From Sistotremastrum niveocremeum HHB9708 (taxonomy: Eukaryota > Basidiomycota > Agaricomycetes > Sistotremastrales > Sistotremastraceae): DNA of 64,000 nt. Where the stretch lies: positions 267,679-331,678 of the forward strand of contig KV419429.1 in NCBI GenBank assembly GCA_001630475.1, given 5' to 3'. Below, piece after piece: positions 24,070 through 36,730 of this stretch (the first letter of the stretch is position 1; each line of letters starts with the position of its first letter). Position numbers and translations under genes: made by a program. Under the pieces are notes generated by a model that was not told the origin of the DNA, ran no database searches, and saw nothing but the letters and a program-made list of their open reading frames with translations.

Positions 24070-25891
24070 TTATTCTTCACTAGCTCTCTTTACAACTCGA
24101 GGAAGATACAGAGTCCCGACTAATGATACAAGGACTATAGATGCCAGCACTAAATAGACAAAATCGCCTCCAAGAATATTCTTCTCAATCGATACGGCGA
24201 AGAGAGCTCCCGCAAGGGAGGGGCCTATGGATCGAGATATAGCAGCGAATGTCTGTCCAAGACCAACAGTACTGCCAATTGAGTCTCGGGTTGGCGCTGC
24301 AGATGTTAGGAATATATTCGAACAGCCTAGGCGGGCATAAGAAGCAAATTCGGCGGCAAGAGTCAAAGTACGTACTGAACGCCATCCGTTCCAAAGGTAG
24401 CAGCGCGAGTTGGGCAATCTGTAGACCGATAAGAGTCCTCGACACTTCTTCCGTCTGTTTCGCCAGATGACTGATGATTGGCCAAAAAGCGAACAATACG
24501 ATGTTGCTCGCTAAGCTGATTTGGAAGAGGCTGGTGGTTCCCAATATTCTATGAGCTATAGGAAAGAATATAGCTTGAACGACTCCGTTGTATATCCCGA
24601 GCGCACTGAGGAATGATCCGATCTGGCTGGGTGAAAGGCCGAGCCCGCCGTACTTTGGCGTGGTTGCCATGAATAAAGGTTGGATGAAGGATAGCATGTT
24701 TGATATTAGCGCAACAGTGGAATAATTGAGAACCGCGACTCTGACTCGAGGAGTGAGAAGAGAAGCTAACGATGACTCGGAAGGTCGAGGTTTTGCATCA
24801 TGGGTCAGCATCGTCCTTGAGTTGCTCGCGTGTATTGATTGGCAATTGACCGTCTCATCTGTCTTGGAGCATGAAGGTCCTACGGTTGCCTTCACGCCCT
24901 GGTCGTATTCCGATGATGAGGATTTAGTCAAGCACTGATAGTGGGACAACGAACCGCAGTCTCCTTCAAGAATAACGCGGTTATCACAATGCCTATGATA
25001 GGGAAGATAGCTATCGCGATGGATGGCAAGAGGTAAGGATAAGCCTCCAACAACGCAGAGTCTCCGAAAGTATCTGGAAATCTTTCGCAAGGGTTGGCGA
25101 GATTGCCAGTGATAAGCGGTCCGATAGTGAAAGCAACTGCATAGCGCATTATGAACGGCTCGTTGTTCAGGTATCAACATGAACTCACAAGCAAATAACG
25201 CAGGCGTTAACGAGTAAGCTCTGGCCTGGTTCGAGTCATCTGATATCTCCGCAATCATTCCTTTCAAAACCGCCATGTTGCCATTCAACCCTCCGGCGAA
25301 GACGCGACAAAGGATGAGCGCTGGAAGTGTTCGACTAAAGCCGAAAGCGATAGTAGCAATGGCTCCTGTGAAAAGCCCAAACATGATAACCGGGCGGCGG
25401 CCAATCCTATGCAAGATATAGACAGAGCACAATTAAGACGGAAGAGGGCCTTATACCGATCTGAAAGTCGCGCCCACAGGAAGACCGAGGCACACTGTGC
25501 CAGAAAGAACGGTGTCGTCTAATTATTCAGATCAGTCCGGTAGCATCAAAGCAGACGAACAAGCTACACACCACGAAGCCAGCATAATAACCAACACTTT
25601 TCTCATCTCCTCCGCTGATATTGAATCTAAGAATCAACTATGTTCATTGTCAGTCCTCTGGGTGCATCTCAATCAATAGACGAATCCACGAACCTCATTG
25701 ATGAAAGGATAGTAGAACCTCCACGAGAGAGCTTCGTAGGCCAGGATGAAGAGTATACATGACAGCTGGATTTTTGGTAACGGTGTAGGGCCAGTATTCT
25801 CTTTCCTGAACGCATTTGCTTCCGAATCGATCTCTGCAGATCCTGGGTTCGAGAGCAAAGGAGTGGTCTCCAACTCTTTAGGTCGCGGCAT
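24070..25891 (-). CDS. MFS transporter, tandem array copy 3
   Basis: Array paralogue starting at the ATG at 25891 (MPRPKELETTPLLSNPG). TM1 signature TPLPKIQLSCILFILAYEAL, motif A IGRRPVIMFGLFTGAIATIA, then AGGLNGNMAVLKGMIAEISDDSN with a Thr-to-Ser and Glu-to-Asp variation. The cytoplasmic mid-loop is Ser/Glu-rich (SSSEYDQGVKATVG). The C-half is LLTPRVRVAVLNYSTVALISN, KYGGLGLSPSQIGSFLSALG, CSNIFLTSAAPTRDSIG and the end YLPRVVKRASEE (stop at 24070). The mid-loop and last-third sequence are closest to copies 4 and 6. No disruption was found. The predicted cell location is a membrane; substrate unknown. Confidence 0.83.
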
Positions 25892-26358
25892 CGTCTCAAG
25901 CAAGTTCTATCGTTGTGCGATGCACAGAAGATATCAGTAGAACGACCGGTCTGAAGCCCTAGTGCTCATGCAAGGCCGTCATCGGAGACCGCGACGTTCG
26001 TCATGCTGCAGCCAGTATCTCATTCTCAGATGATGATTCGGAATGCGTCCCAGATGGAGATTGGTTGAATCGTGGGTAGTAACTGGAAAGAGACCGCACT
26101 TCAATAAGTCGAAGCTTTCCTTTTGGGCCTATGAACGACGCAATCGACGTGACCAGGAAAGCGTATCGGGCGAGTTCGGGGGATTCGGGACTGGTCGGAG
26201 TTCGGCACGACTGCAACTAAATTTGTATAATAAATTGTATTTTCAGCCTCGCTTGCTCGTAGTCGCGAGCTGGATTGCAAAGGTTTTCAGAGAGTGGGTA
26301 GATAAATGAATAGAGAAAGAACAGCGATCGGAACGAAGGTTAAGCCTCCTAAGTTTCG
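25892..26358. other. MFS array spacer
   Basis: About 470 bp. The minus strand near 26210-26100 retains weak similarity to the leader of copies 1 and 2 (a shared GGCCCAAAAGGAAAG-like end). No gene called. Confidence 0.3.
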
Positions 26359-28180
26359 CTATTCGCTGACTCTCTTCACAACCCTAGGAAGTGTCAGTGT
26401 TCCTACTAAGGCAACAAGGACTATACACATCAGTATCAGATAAACAAAATCGCCACCCAAGATATCCTTCTCGATAGAAAGCGCAAATAGAGAAGCGGCC
26501 AAGATAGGAGCCACAGATCGTGATATTGATCCGAAAGTCTGGCCTAAACCTGCTGTTGCCCCCATCGCAGCTCTAGAAGGAGCCGCGGATATGATAAAGA
26601 TATTTGAGCAGCCTGTCACTCATCAGCATCGAGTCGTCGATTGAGTCTAAACACGTACTGAACGCCATTCGTTCTAGAGGGACGAGCGCAAGTTGGACTA
26701 CCAGAAGTGCGATCACCGTATTGGTGAGTCTGTCGGTCTGCTTCGTTATATGTCCCATGATCGGCCACAAAGCGAACAAGACTATGTTGCTTGCTATACT
26801 GACACGGAACAGATTTGTGGTTCCTAACTTGTGGTTGAGGGGAGGGAAGGATAGTGTTTGGACGATTGCACTATATATCCCGTATGCTCCGAGATACGAC
26901 CCGATTTCCATTGGGGACATACCCAAGCCTCCGTATTGTTTTGAGGTTGCCATGAACAGAGGTTGGATAAAATTTTGCATGTTGGCGATTAGAGAAATGG
27001 AGGTGTGATTGATGATAGCGCCTTTGACATGTGAAGTGAATAATGATAAGATCGATGGAAGATGAGGTTTGGTATTCTCGGGAGAAGTCGCTGCGGAAAG
27101 ATGATTGGGAGCTGAATAGGATGTTTCGGAAACTTGGAGTAAGGGTTTCCGTAAGTGAGAAGTCTGCGGGAGAGACAGCGTGAGACAATAGCACGATTGC
27201 CTGGACGAACAGTCTCACCGAAGCTTCCGTTATAACGAATGCAGCAACCATAAGGCCAATGATTTGGAAGATAGCAACGATTATACAAGGCAACAAGTAT
27301 GGATAATTCTTGAACAAGTCATAGCCGCCGAAAGTTCCTGGAAATCGTTCGGCGGGATGTGCCAGCTCTCCGCCGATCACAGGGGCAATAGTTGATGCCA
27401 CTGTATAAGTAGTATATGAATCAGAACCTGATCTTGTTTGCGACTATGAATATATAAACGCACCAGCGAAGACTGTAGGAAGCATTGAGAAAGCTCTGGC
27501 TTGATTCGATTCATCGGTGATATCCGCTATCATGCTCTTGATGAGGCCAATGTTCCCGTTCAAGCCACCTGCAATAACACGGAAAAGCATCAACGCAGAC
27601 AGCGTACGGCTGAATCCGAATCCGATAGTCGCTACAGTCGCGGAGCAGAGCCCAAAGCATAATACAGGACGGCGTCCTATGCTAATGGCACAAATCAGTC
27701 TGATATAGCATCACGCAGAATTGAGAATATAATACCGGTCCGATAGTCGGCCCCAGAAAAATACTGAAACGCACTCTGCGACGAAGGAAGCAGAACCCTG
27801 ACATTTTATGTCAAACTGAACGACATTCAATACAGAGAGAGACTTACCACGAGACCAGCATAATATCCAACGCGTTTCTCGTCTCCTCCACTGATCCCGT
27901 ATTCAAGGATCATCTACAAATCACGTTCAGTCAGCACCTCGAATACCGAGCCCAATCAAGTCACAGATACCTGGTTGAGAAATGGAAAGAAGAACATCCA
28001 CGTAAGAGGTTCACAGGTCTGAATGAACAGTATAGCGAGGAGTTGGACTTTCGGTAAAGGCGTTGGAGACCTTTTCTCCAAAGCCAGGGCATCAACATTC
28101 CGCTCTGATTCGATATCCTGAGAGCTTGCATCTGAGCTCGAGAGCAAGGGCGTGGCCTCTGATGGGCGGTTCACTGTCAT
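26359..28180 (-). CDS. MFS transporter, tandem array copy 4
   Basis: Array paralogue from the ATG at 28180 (MTVNRPSEATPLLSSSDAS). It carries TPLPKVQLLAILFIQTCEPL in TM1, motif A IGRRPVLCFGL, GGLNGNIGLIKSMIADITDESN, and ERFPGTFGGYDLFKNYPYLLPC before TM6. The mid-loop is Ser/Thr-rich. The second half has LFTSHVKGAIINHTSISLIANM instead of the LTPRVRAA seen in its neighbours, then YGGLGMSPMEIGSYLGAYG, NIFIISAAPSRAAMGAT and the end TLPRVVKRVSE (stop at 26359). Its tail is one residue shorter than those of copies 3 and 6. About eight introns, all with usable borders. Confidence 0.82.
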
Positions 28181-28573
28181 TCCTGACAGCTTTGAGATGG
28201 TGGTCACCGTGGTGGTGGCTTCGGAGTTGAAAAGATGACAGTATGGATTTACATGATAGAACCTTGTCGCCCGTGGAAGCGCCCTAAGGCGAGGAAGGCA
28301 GCGACCCGAACGAAGATATGGCCTCCGAAAGTTTTCTCATGGGGTGTTTCTGTATTGATCTGCAGGAGATATCATCGCCTCTTCATTGCTGACATCTCCT
28401 TTGAGCTGTCCAAGTAGTTGAGAACAGCGCAGGCGTAGAGGAGTTCAAAATCAGCGAAGATAAGATCGATAAGCTTGAGAAAGGAATGCAGGGCGGAGTT
28501 AGCGGAAATCGAGTGTCTTGCCCAAGCTTTCAGAAATATTCACCACTCTAGCTGGGCGTAGTGACAATGTCGA
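28181..28573. other. MFS array spacer
   Basis: About 390 bp between array copies 4 and 5. Nothing recognisable beyond expected promoter and 3' flanks. Confidence 0.3.
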
Positions 28574-30418
28574 TCAATTCTCGTTAGCGCTCTTCACGAC
28601 TCTCGGAAGAGTAGCGGTCCCTATCAAAGATACAAAGATCAAACCGATCAAAACTACATAAACAAGATTTCCGCCTAGGATATTCTTTTCAATAGAGACT
28701 GCGAAAAGAGCAGCCCCAATTGCGGGACCTAGGAATCGCGATACCGATGCAAAGATCTGGCCTAGACCAACCGTTGCACCGACTGAAGTTCGAGAAGGAG
28801 CGGCAGACGTAAGGAATATGCTCGAACAAGCTGGCAGAGTTCGTGTAAGACCTCCAAGTACACCGGGATATGATCAAAGACGTACACAATCCCATGCGAG
28901 TGATTGGCAAGAACAGAAGTTGCAGAAGAAGCAGTGCGATAAGGGCGCCTGATAATTTATCTGATTTTGTATGCTTTGCCAATAGACCGAGGATTGGCCA
29001 AAATATGCAGACAACAGCCTTTGTTGCTATGCTGAGGCGGAAAAGACCATTATTCCCTAGTCTTCTATGAAGAGGCATGAAGAAAACAATCTGCACCGCG
29101 CCCGTGTAGATGCCTAGCACTCCGAGCAAAGTACCGATATCGTGTGGTGAAAGGCCTAGTCCTCCGTATTGCGTTGGAGTTGACATGAATAAAGGGAGTA
29201 AAAAAGCGATAACGAAGGCAAGGAAGCAGTAGGCTGCGTAGTTGAAGACGGCAGCCCTGACTTGTGGGGTGAACAGGGACGTCAAGGGAGGCGGGGTTTT
29301 CTTGACTTCTGGGACCAGGGTTATCTCGGAGCCGGTGGGAGAAATGCCTTGGTTCGAGGATGAAGTGGGCGAATCCAGGCTTTTTGGATGCGATCTTTCG
29401 CTCTGAACATAATAAAGATTAGCTAATTGGCAAACGGTTGTAATGATAAATTTTTTACTAACCGACGATTCTCTGAGCACCAACAAGACCATAACGATAC
29501 CAATGCCCGGAAACACAGCCACGGCAACACTTGGCAGTAGATATGGATAAACCCTGAGCAAATCGGATTTCCCAAAGAAGAGCGGAAAGCGTTCGACTGG
29601 ACGCGAGAGGTTCCCCCCAATAAGGGGGGCAATGACAAGAGCCACTGAAGGGAAGCTGTCGTATCAACGTTTTGGACCAGGTCTAGGACTTCCACTTACG
29701 AGACATGACTGCAGGAGTGTATGAGAACGCTTTTGCTCGGTTCGATTCATCTGTGATATCGGCTATTAATGCCTTCAAGATTCCGATATTTCCACAGAAA
29801 GCTCCTGTGAGGAGACGTGACAGAACGAGAGTCGCTAATGTTTGGCTGAAGCCGAATGCTATCGGGCCGAGGATCAAAGCGACCAATCCAATGATAATAA
29901 CAGGCCGTCGTCCTATGCTACAAAACACCGGGATCAGTTTGGCAGTGAACAGATTATAGAATGATATTTCATACTAGTCAGATAAGCGACCCCATAAGAA
30001 AACGGAGACACAGTCCGCGATGAAAGAAGCGGATGCCTTGGGATCTCATCTGGACTCGGAAAGAACATCATAAGGGGAAGAAACTCACCACAAGGCCCGC
30101 ATAGTATCCAACCTTCGTAGGGTCTCCACCACTGATATCGTACACCATAATCATCTTCAACAGAGTAAGTTAACTCTTATGCGCGATTGCAGTGCAAGTA
30201 GGATAACGTACCTCATTGATGTAAGGGTAGAAAAACGTCCACGAAATAAATTCACCCAGTTGGATGAACGAGATGCATAGAAGCTGACGTTTCGGTAAAG
30301 GCGTAGGTCCTGGATAGATACTCGTCTTGACAGCTTCAAGTTCGGGCGCCCTCTCTAGAACAGAATCGTTGGGCGTCGATGCAGGATCTACCAGCAAGGG
30401 TGTTCTTTCCGAAGGCAT
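28574..30418 (-). CDS. MFS transporter, tandem array copy 5 (most divergent)
   Basis: Starts at the ATG at 30418 (MPSERTPLLVDPASTPN). TM1 signature TPLPKRQLLCISFIQLGEFI, motif A IGRRPVIIIGLVALILGPIA, then TGAFCGNIGILKALIADITDESN, where the otherwise constant GGLNGN/GGLSGN is GAFCGN. The mid-loop is long and Ser/Pro-rich. The second half has LFTPQVRAAVFNYAAYCFLAF, YGGLGLSPHDIGTLLGVLG, IFLTSAAPSRTSVGATVG and the end TLPRVVKSANEN (TGA 28574-28576). The altered TM4 motif and C-terminus suggest the earliest split or a different substrate within the array. No disruption was detected. Confidence 0.83.
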
Positions 30419-31004
30419 GCCTGATGCTCTTTGACAAGCCCGAAGATGTACTGTCAGAGAGGATGTGCTTAGGAGACAAGACCGGGGTGAAATGATTGAA
30501 CGCACATAGCTCGCATGAATAGTGGAATTTGAAGCCAGAGAGCCCAGGAAGCTGGACGTGAGACCTCGCCCCAGTTGCAACCACCGAATTCGGACCCTTC
30601 AAGCTACTCCATGCAGAACGACATCGCCGGAGCTGATCTTAGTCCGTAGAATTTCGACATCGGCAGTCAGGGGTACGTCGACGTCGTCGAGGCTATGACA
30701 TTGTGGCTTTGTCGCTGGCCAAGATTATTCGATAACGTTGCAGCATGAAACGATCGGATGAAGGTTCGTCATGACTGGCGCTGATCTGTATCGTTGTAGT
30801 GAACGTGGCAGAGCACTGGCAGAGCTCGTGGCAGTCGACATCAAGATTGAAGCCGAGCCTAATTCCCGGCCCGGGGAAGTCGTGCTATCTGCGCGCGAAG
30901 AGTGACCAGCAAGTTCTCCTGTATAGTTCAGAGGCATCCCCTGGATGTCGACTTATAACGGTCATTACAGAGAATAAAACGCGTTGATACTGTAGTAATT
31001 GAAT
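30419..31004. other. MFS array spacer, proximal part
   Basis: About 590 bp upstream of array copy 5. No coding exon recognised; short frames on both strands only. The 1.25 kb spacer between copies 5 and 6 is much longer than the 390-470 bp of the first four spacers, partly because of the adjacent repeat element. Confidence 0.3.
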
Positions 31005-31606
31005 CTTAAGGCCCTGGAGGTGTGACCGTGACAAATCCGAACGCTAAGGCCCAAGGGCCCAAGATCGAAATAGGCCCACTCAATTCTAGTTCTCGAGCCT
31101 TCAGTTCTTGAGTTTGATAAAACGAAGAACTGCTCGAAGAATTGAGCGGTCGCAGTTCTTTGTTCGCGTATTTGCATGAGATTTCGGCGTTAGGAGCGGA
31201 AATCAGCTCCACCATACCATACAAGGCAGTGCCGAGGCTGCCGCGAATTAATTTTCAGAGTCCGACAACAAAGAACTGCAAGAACCGCCGTTTTTCTCAG
31301 TTCTTGCAGTTCTTCTGGTGAAACCTCGGAGCGTCCAAGAAAGGGAATATTTAAGGTTTCACCAAGTCCCGGGGTTCGTATAATTATGATATTATCTCGC
31401 AGAACTGCTCCAAGAACCAGAATTGAGTGGGCCTAATGCGACGTGACAAGACGCAAAATTAGGGCCCAAATTTCTTCTCTGGGCGAAAAATCAATATTTA
31501 TATTATTTTCTGTCAGAAATTTAGGGCCCAAAACTCCTTGTGACGTGTGACTGGGCCTTGATTTGGGCCCAAAAATTTCTTGTGTGACGCGTGACCGGGC
31601 CTTAAG
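31005..31606. mobile_element. MITE-like palindromic element
   Basis: A 602-bp block bounded by CTTAAGGCCC at 31005-31014 and its inverse GGGCCTTAAG at 31597-31606. It is full of nested inverted repeats: a perfect 15-bp stem (AAGAACTGCAAGAAC) at 31271-31285 pairing with 31300-31314, a 9-bp AAGAACTGC/GCAGTTCTT stem near 31124-31159, and a GGCCCACTCAATTCT arm near 31073 inverted near 31422. Two directly repeated subterminal units, GGGCCCAAAA...GGGCCTT, lie at 31524-31559 and 31565-31603. There is no open frame with a transposase. The target duplication is unclear. A non-autonomous DNA transposon is the best reading. Confidence 0.55.
31271..31314. repeat. Perfect 15-bp hairpin inside MITE-like element
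   Basis: Arms 31271-31285 and 31300-31314 are exact reverse complements with a 14-nt loop. It could form a cruciform or an RNA hairpin if transcribed. Confidence 0.8.
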
Positions 31607-31673
31607 ATAGAATTAGTACAGTACATCAACGAAGATCTAGAAATACAATGTTTATACAATGTTTACTATGCAA

Positions 31674-33537
31674 TTATTCCTCGCTTGCTCTCTTCACAAC
31701 TCTCGGAAGGGTGACTGTTCCTACCAGGGACACAAGAACTATACAGATCAGAATGACATAAACAAGATCCCCTCCCAAAACATTCTTCTCTATAGACACG
31801 GCGAACAAAGTCGCGGCCAGGGATGGTCCCACAGAACGCGAAACTGCAGCAAAGGTCTGGCCGAGACCTACGGTACCTCCCATGGAGTGTCGGGATGGGG
31901 CCGCGGAGGTGAGGAATATATTTGAGCAACCTAACGAGAGGTAAGCTCCGAGTCCGTGATACGAAGAGGAATTGGAGACTGTAAGACTCACTGAATGCCA
32001 TCCGACCAAGTGGTAGCAGGCTGAGCTGCGCAATTTGAAGACGGATGAGAGTTCCAGATACTTCATCAGTTTGCTTTGCCAGATGGCTGATAATCGGCCA
32101 GAAACAGAATAGTAATATGTAGCTGCCCAAACTTATCCGAAAAAGATTCGTAGTCCCCAATTTTCGATGAACGGGTGGGAAGAGAAGTCCTTGGGCTATA
32201 CCGTTGTATATACCGAGAGCGCCTAGGAACGATCCGATTTGACTTGGTGAGAGACCCAATCCGCCGTAGCGTGTGGGCGTTGACATAAATAAGGGTTGGA
32301 TAAAATTTTGCATGTTGCCGACAAGAGCAATCGTCGAATAATTGAGGATTGCGGCTCGAACTCGTGGCGTTAGCATGGATGATATTGAAGGAGGCTTAGG
32401 TTTTGACTCCGGGGTTAATGTTCGCTCGGAGTCGCTCGATGATAGTGATTGACTGGAAGGTGATGTAGGCGTGGTCGAGAACTTCGGTAACGACAGCGGC
32501 GATTTTATTCCCTGATGGTGTCAGAAGCACATCAGCTAATGCACAAGAGGAAGTGAGGACGTAACCGACCGAAGCTTCCTTCAAAAAGAAGATGTTGATG
32601 ATATTACCCATGAGTGGGAAGAGGGCAACGATAAGACACGGTAATAGATATGGGTATGCCTTGAACAGCTCTGAATTGCCAAAGATTTCGGGAAAACGCT
32701 CCACGGGATGCGCGAGCTTGCCACCAATGATTGGAGCGACGGTCGAAGCCACTACATTGGCCAGGTTTGAGTGTGATACAAAAGACTCGATTCTTATGAC
32801 GAAGCTTACGAGCAAACATCACTGGAGTGAAGGAGAACGCCCTTGCTTGGTTCGACTCATCCGTGATCTCAGCCATCATTCCCTTCAAAATACTGTTATT
32901 CCCACTCAAACCTCCCGCCATTGCGCGCGAAAGCATCAGGGTTGTCAGACTTCGACTGAAGCCGAATGCGACCGTCGCTACAGCCACGGCGGCGAGTCCG
33001 AAGGATATGACGGGACGTCGGCCGACGCTGCAAGGTCCCAATCAAAATGGTATACCTTCGGCGAGGGGAGCGAGAGAACCATACCGGTCTGATAATCGAC
33101 CCCAGAAAAACACTGACGCGGTCTCTGCCATGAAGAAAGAGGACGCCTGCAGCAGCCAAGTCAGATGGCGCGTCTCGAGGCGAAGAAGAGTGTCACTCAC
33201 CACGAGCCCTGCATAGTATCCCGTTCGCTTTTGATCTCCTCCACTGATACCATATTCGAAAATGAGCTACCACGGTACTTTCAATGCTCCCGCCAGACTA
33301 ATGAGAGAGAGATGGGCAAACCTGATTTATGAAAGGGAATAAGAACATCGATGATATGGGCTCGCATATCAAAATGAACAACAGACAAGTGAGTTGGACT
33401 TTTGGTAGGGGTGTAGGTTCTCTCTCCTCCTGCGGTTGTACATTCAATTCCGAGTCGACGTCATTAGTACTGACAGTAGACTCAGAATTCGAGTCAATGA
33501 GCAAGGGTGTCCTTTCTGAAGCGTTGACGGCCGTCAT
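31674..33537 (-). CDS. MFS transporter, tandem array copy 6
   Basis: Array paralogue from the ATG at 33537 (MTAVNASERTPLLIDSNSE). TM1 signature TPLPKVQLTCLLFILICEPI, motif A VGRRPVISFGLAAVAVATVA, AGGLSGNNSILKGMMAEITDESN, ERFPEIFGNSELFKAYPYLLPC. The second half is LTPRVRAAILNYSTIALVGNM, YGGLGLSPSQIGSFLGALG, CSNIFLTSAAPSRHSMGGTVG and the end TLPRVVKRASEE (TAA at 31674-31676). The C-half is nearly interchangeable with copy 3, and GGLSGN links it to copy 7. Its upstream side is where the 3.4 kb TIR element has inserted (123 bp beyond the start codon), so its promoter may have been displaced or truncated. Confidence 0.84.
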
Positions 33538-33659
33538 TTTTTAGCAATTTTTCTTGCAGGCTTCCAGAGCAGAGGTTGTACCTCAAAGCTTTGGGGACGA
33601 AGCCAACGAGGGACCAAGAGGCCGATGCTAGGGCTAATCATATCTCATGGTGGGAGGCC

Positions 33660-33667
33660 ATCGCGGG
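33660..33667. repeat. Target site duplication, left copy
   Basis: ATCGCGGG directly precedes the left terminal inverted repeat. The right flank (37084-37091) is ATCGCGGC, so 7 of 8 bases match. Confidence 0.65.
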
Positions 33668-34020
33668 CACCTGTATGTACCAATATCCTAGTCTTACTAG
33701 GCTAGTCAAAGAGACGACTTGATTAGCCTAGCTAGGCTACGAGCTCTGTTCCGCGGAATGCCCGTGGAATGAAGCGTTCCGCGGAACGGTCTAAGGGTAG
33801 CAAGTATTAGTTCCCTAAGTTGGCGAACAGACTCCGCTCTGCCGAAGTGCCGTGCGCCCTTCCCGCCCGAACCCTGATCCCGCTTCGCCCGACTTCCGCC
33901 CCGACTGCCGGCGCTTCGCCTTCACTGTCGCCAACAATGAGCTCGTTTCTCCGGCCCTCCCTTCATTGATACCCCAACATTTATACCTTGCCGGGATCGT
34001 CTCATCAAGGGCTACACGAT
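33668..34020 (+). repeat. Left terminal inverted repeat
   Basis: About 353 bp, matching the reverse complement of 36731-37083 with only one difference noticed, near the inner edge (GGCTACAC versus GGCTACAT). The inner half is G+C-rich. Contains palindromes at 33725-33740, 33749-33759 and 33776-33787. Confidence 0.85.
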
Positions 34021-36730
34021 CCTGAGCTTAGTTCATCCTTCTATTGCCTTTCAATACGAGTAATGGAAGGGTCCTGTTCACTGTATTGTAGATCCACTAT
34101 GAATTCAAGTCTTGACCTCGGATATGTTGTATTGAAGTGCTGGAGAGCTCAGATAACTGTTTTCGCTATACATTACATTCACTATGATGTGTTTGAGGAG
34201 TGAGAAGTACACAAAAGAACGAATTGCCGAATCTTGCTGAGGCATCGGATTCGGATATCATGAACCATGTCGAAAGGAGAAAGGAAATGGTGTATAGGTC
34301 TTGATGGATGGCCCGCGCAAACAAAATGGTAAGTCATTGCAGTCGTGATAGACAAGCACGCACTCACCATCCACGTCGATGCTCGCTAACAACCCGCCCA
34401 CGTACCCACAGTCTCCCCTGTACCTCCGCATCCCTGTTCCCCTGCTATATCCTTCCCCGGTTCTGGCTTCCTATACGTTTTCCATTGCGGCCATTGCTCG
34501 GCATTTGAAGCTGGGAGGCTGTATCATATCCTTATGAGGCGGATGAAGGTAACTGAGGAGCTGGTACATGCATTAATGCTCTCTGACTTACCCAGTATCA
34601 AGACACTGCTGGAATCTTCGTAGTCGGGGTGGGCTTTTGCATCGGTTGACTGTCTGGCAACTTGTAAAAAGATCGCTCGCCGTTCAGATCGCTTACGTCG
34701 TGACGATGATGATAGGCGTCAATAGCCGTTCCCTTGCCAAGTACAGAGAGTTCCGAGCCGGAAAGGAACACCTACGGAAAATTATTCAGGGAATCAGCAG
34801 ATAAAAGGAGAGGCGAGGAGGGTACCACGAAGAATAGGATACGTACAGTTGTATTTTTGACAGACGCGCACTTTCTTTTCCCTCCACATCTTCACATAGT
34901 ACCCTTGATACCCTCCAGTCTTGTGAAATGATCTCGAGGTCTCAATACGCAGGACTCGATCCGAGATGGCTTGACAGAAGGGTGAATCTAGCAAAGCAGT
35001 AGTAGCGTGTTATGGTGGTCGAGTTATCATTGAATGAGCTCTATATGAATCTAGTCTGTAATCGTGTCATTTTGGTGGACTTTGGACGCACACCTTAGCC
35101 TTGGAGGCAGCCATTCAAGTAGCCAGATCGCGAGGACAGAGAGGGATCTCAACCGTGACCATGAATGTCACGCAACTCCGTCTGCCATCGCCCATCGGAG
35201 ATGGTCACGCGAAAGATAAGATGGACACTGTCTGCGCTATCGTAGGCTACAAACACCACCAGACGTGCTGTGCCTTTGCCTATAGCCACCTTTCAGTCTT
35301 GAGAATTGAATGGTCAAGCCCGATCTATGTGAAAGAAAATTTGTTTTCCGAGGTATCTGGTCTGGGTCCAGAACTGCTCAACCGTTCATACAGTGTTTCG
35401 ATCAAGGTCCATGAAGGGTCTTGCTGTCGGAACACAGTTATCTTCTCCAGATATCACTATAGGACTCGTAAAAGAAGTATACACCATGCTGGTAAGCTCC
35501 TAGACGACCGTATCAATCCAATCCATGTTAATTTTGACCAAATTTGAGTTTCTGATGCCACACCGGCTCTTAGTCTTTTATATACTTGACACACCTCTAC
35601 ATATTCCTCAGTTTACATACAATACAAAGCCTCTTTGTCTTCGAGTTTGCGATAGAGTTGCACACTGCAACGACTGTACTACGCCGGCACGAGAGACCGT
35701 CACGCCGTTGATGATGTCGGCCCTCCTATCGCATGGCGGATACCCTGATGGCGTTGTCCAATACCGGAGATGCTATGACCATGCAGATATTATCGTCCTG
35801 CCTTATAATCAATCACGAATCTAGAGAATGAGATGCAGATAATTATCAGCCAAGAAGAGCGGAGAAGATTAATGAGACGACGCGCACCCGATACACGTGG
35901 AATTGGACATCGTCTATTCTTGCCCAATCTCTCCACTCTATCATACACCCCTGATCTACCAATAGCGGCGTCAAATGGGCTGCCACACCTCTCATACGGT
36001 GTTCGCGTTGTTCAGCTTGTGTCGAAACCTGACCTGGCAATGGCATTTGCGGGGTATGGTTTGGGGCACTCGATGCCGCTGTGTTGTAAATGTAATGTGA
36101 ACGTAGCATGCGCAGATGCTGACCCATCACTCACCGCGTTGGCGATACCTGTCCGTCCGTCCGTCCGATCCCTTTCCCGACTCGTCAACTATCGCCTGCC
36201 CTTCTCTCTTGAGCACGCAATCACACTCTTCCCCACTCCTACAGTTCTGCTTCTAATTACTTGAACTCTCGACCGAGGAACGACTGCCGTATCGCCTATC
36301 GAACAACCTAGAACAAATGAGTTAGAACGCTGGTCCGGCAACCTAAAGACCTGCATTTCTTGACGGGATGAGGGTATACATATGAGCAGAGAACGGAAAG
36401 GCCCGTGTCAGCTGACTTCAATCCAGCGAATGATTCTCTTGACGGTCGGCGGGGTGGGGATTGGCAGGTTCATTGCAAGACTATACCTTGTAACTTGAAT
36501 TAGCAGATGAGTAGAGCAATTAGAGGATGAGGCGCTGTTGCGTACCTTATAATTCCTGTCGCATATTCCTGTGTATATCATACAGTCCTGAGGTAGCTGT
36601 GAGATAGCTGTGAGACTACGTCGATGAACAGGTGGTGAGCGGGAGGAGGTTCGAGCGCCTATTTGATCTGGCGAACAAAGGGGTCAATGAGGGTGTTTGG
36701 TGACAGTCAGATCGCCTAGATATAGCTTGA

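Noticed and set aside
36149-36170. Short (GTCC)n-like tract
   Set aside because: Only about four units, a simple-sequence run inside the transposable element, not a CRISPR or coding repeat.
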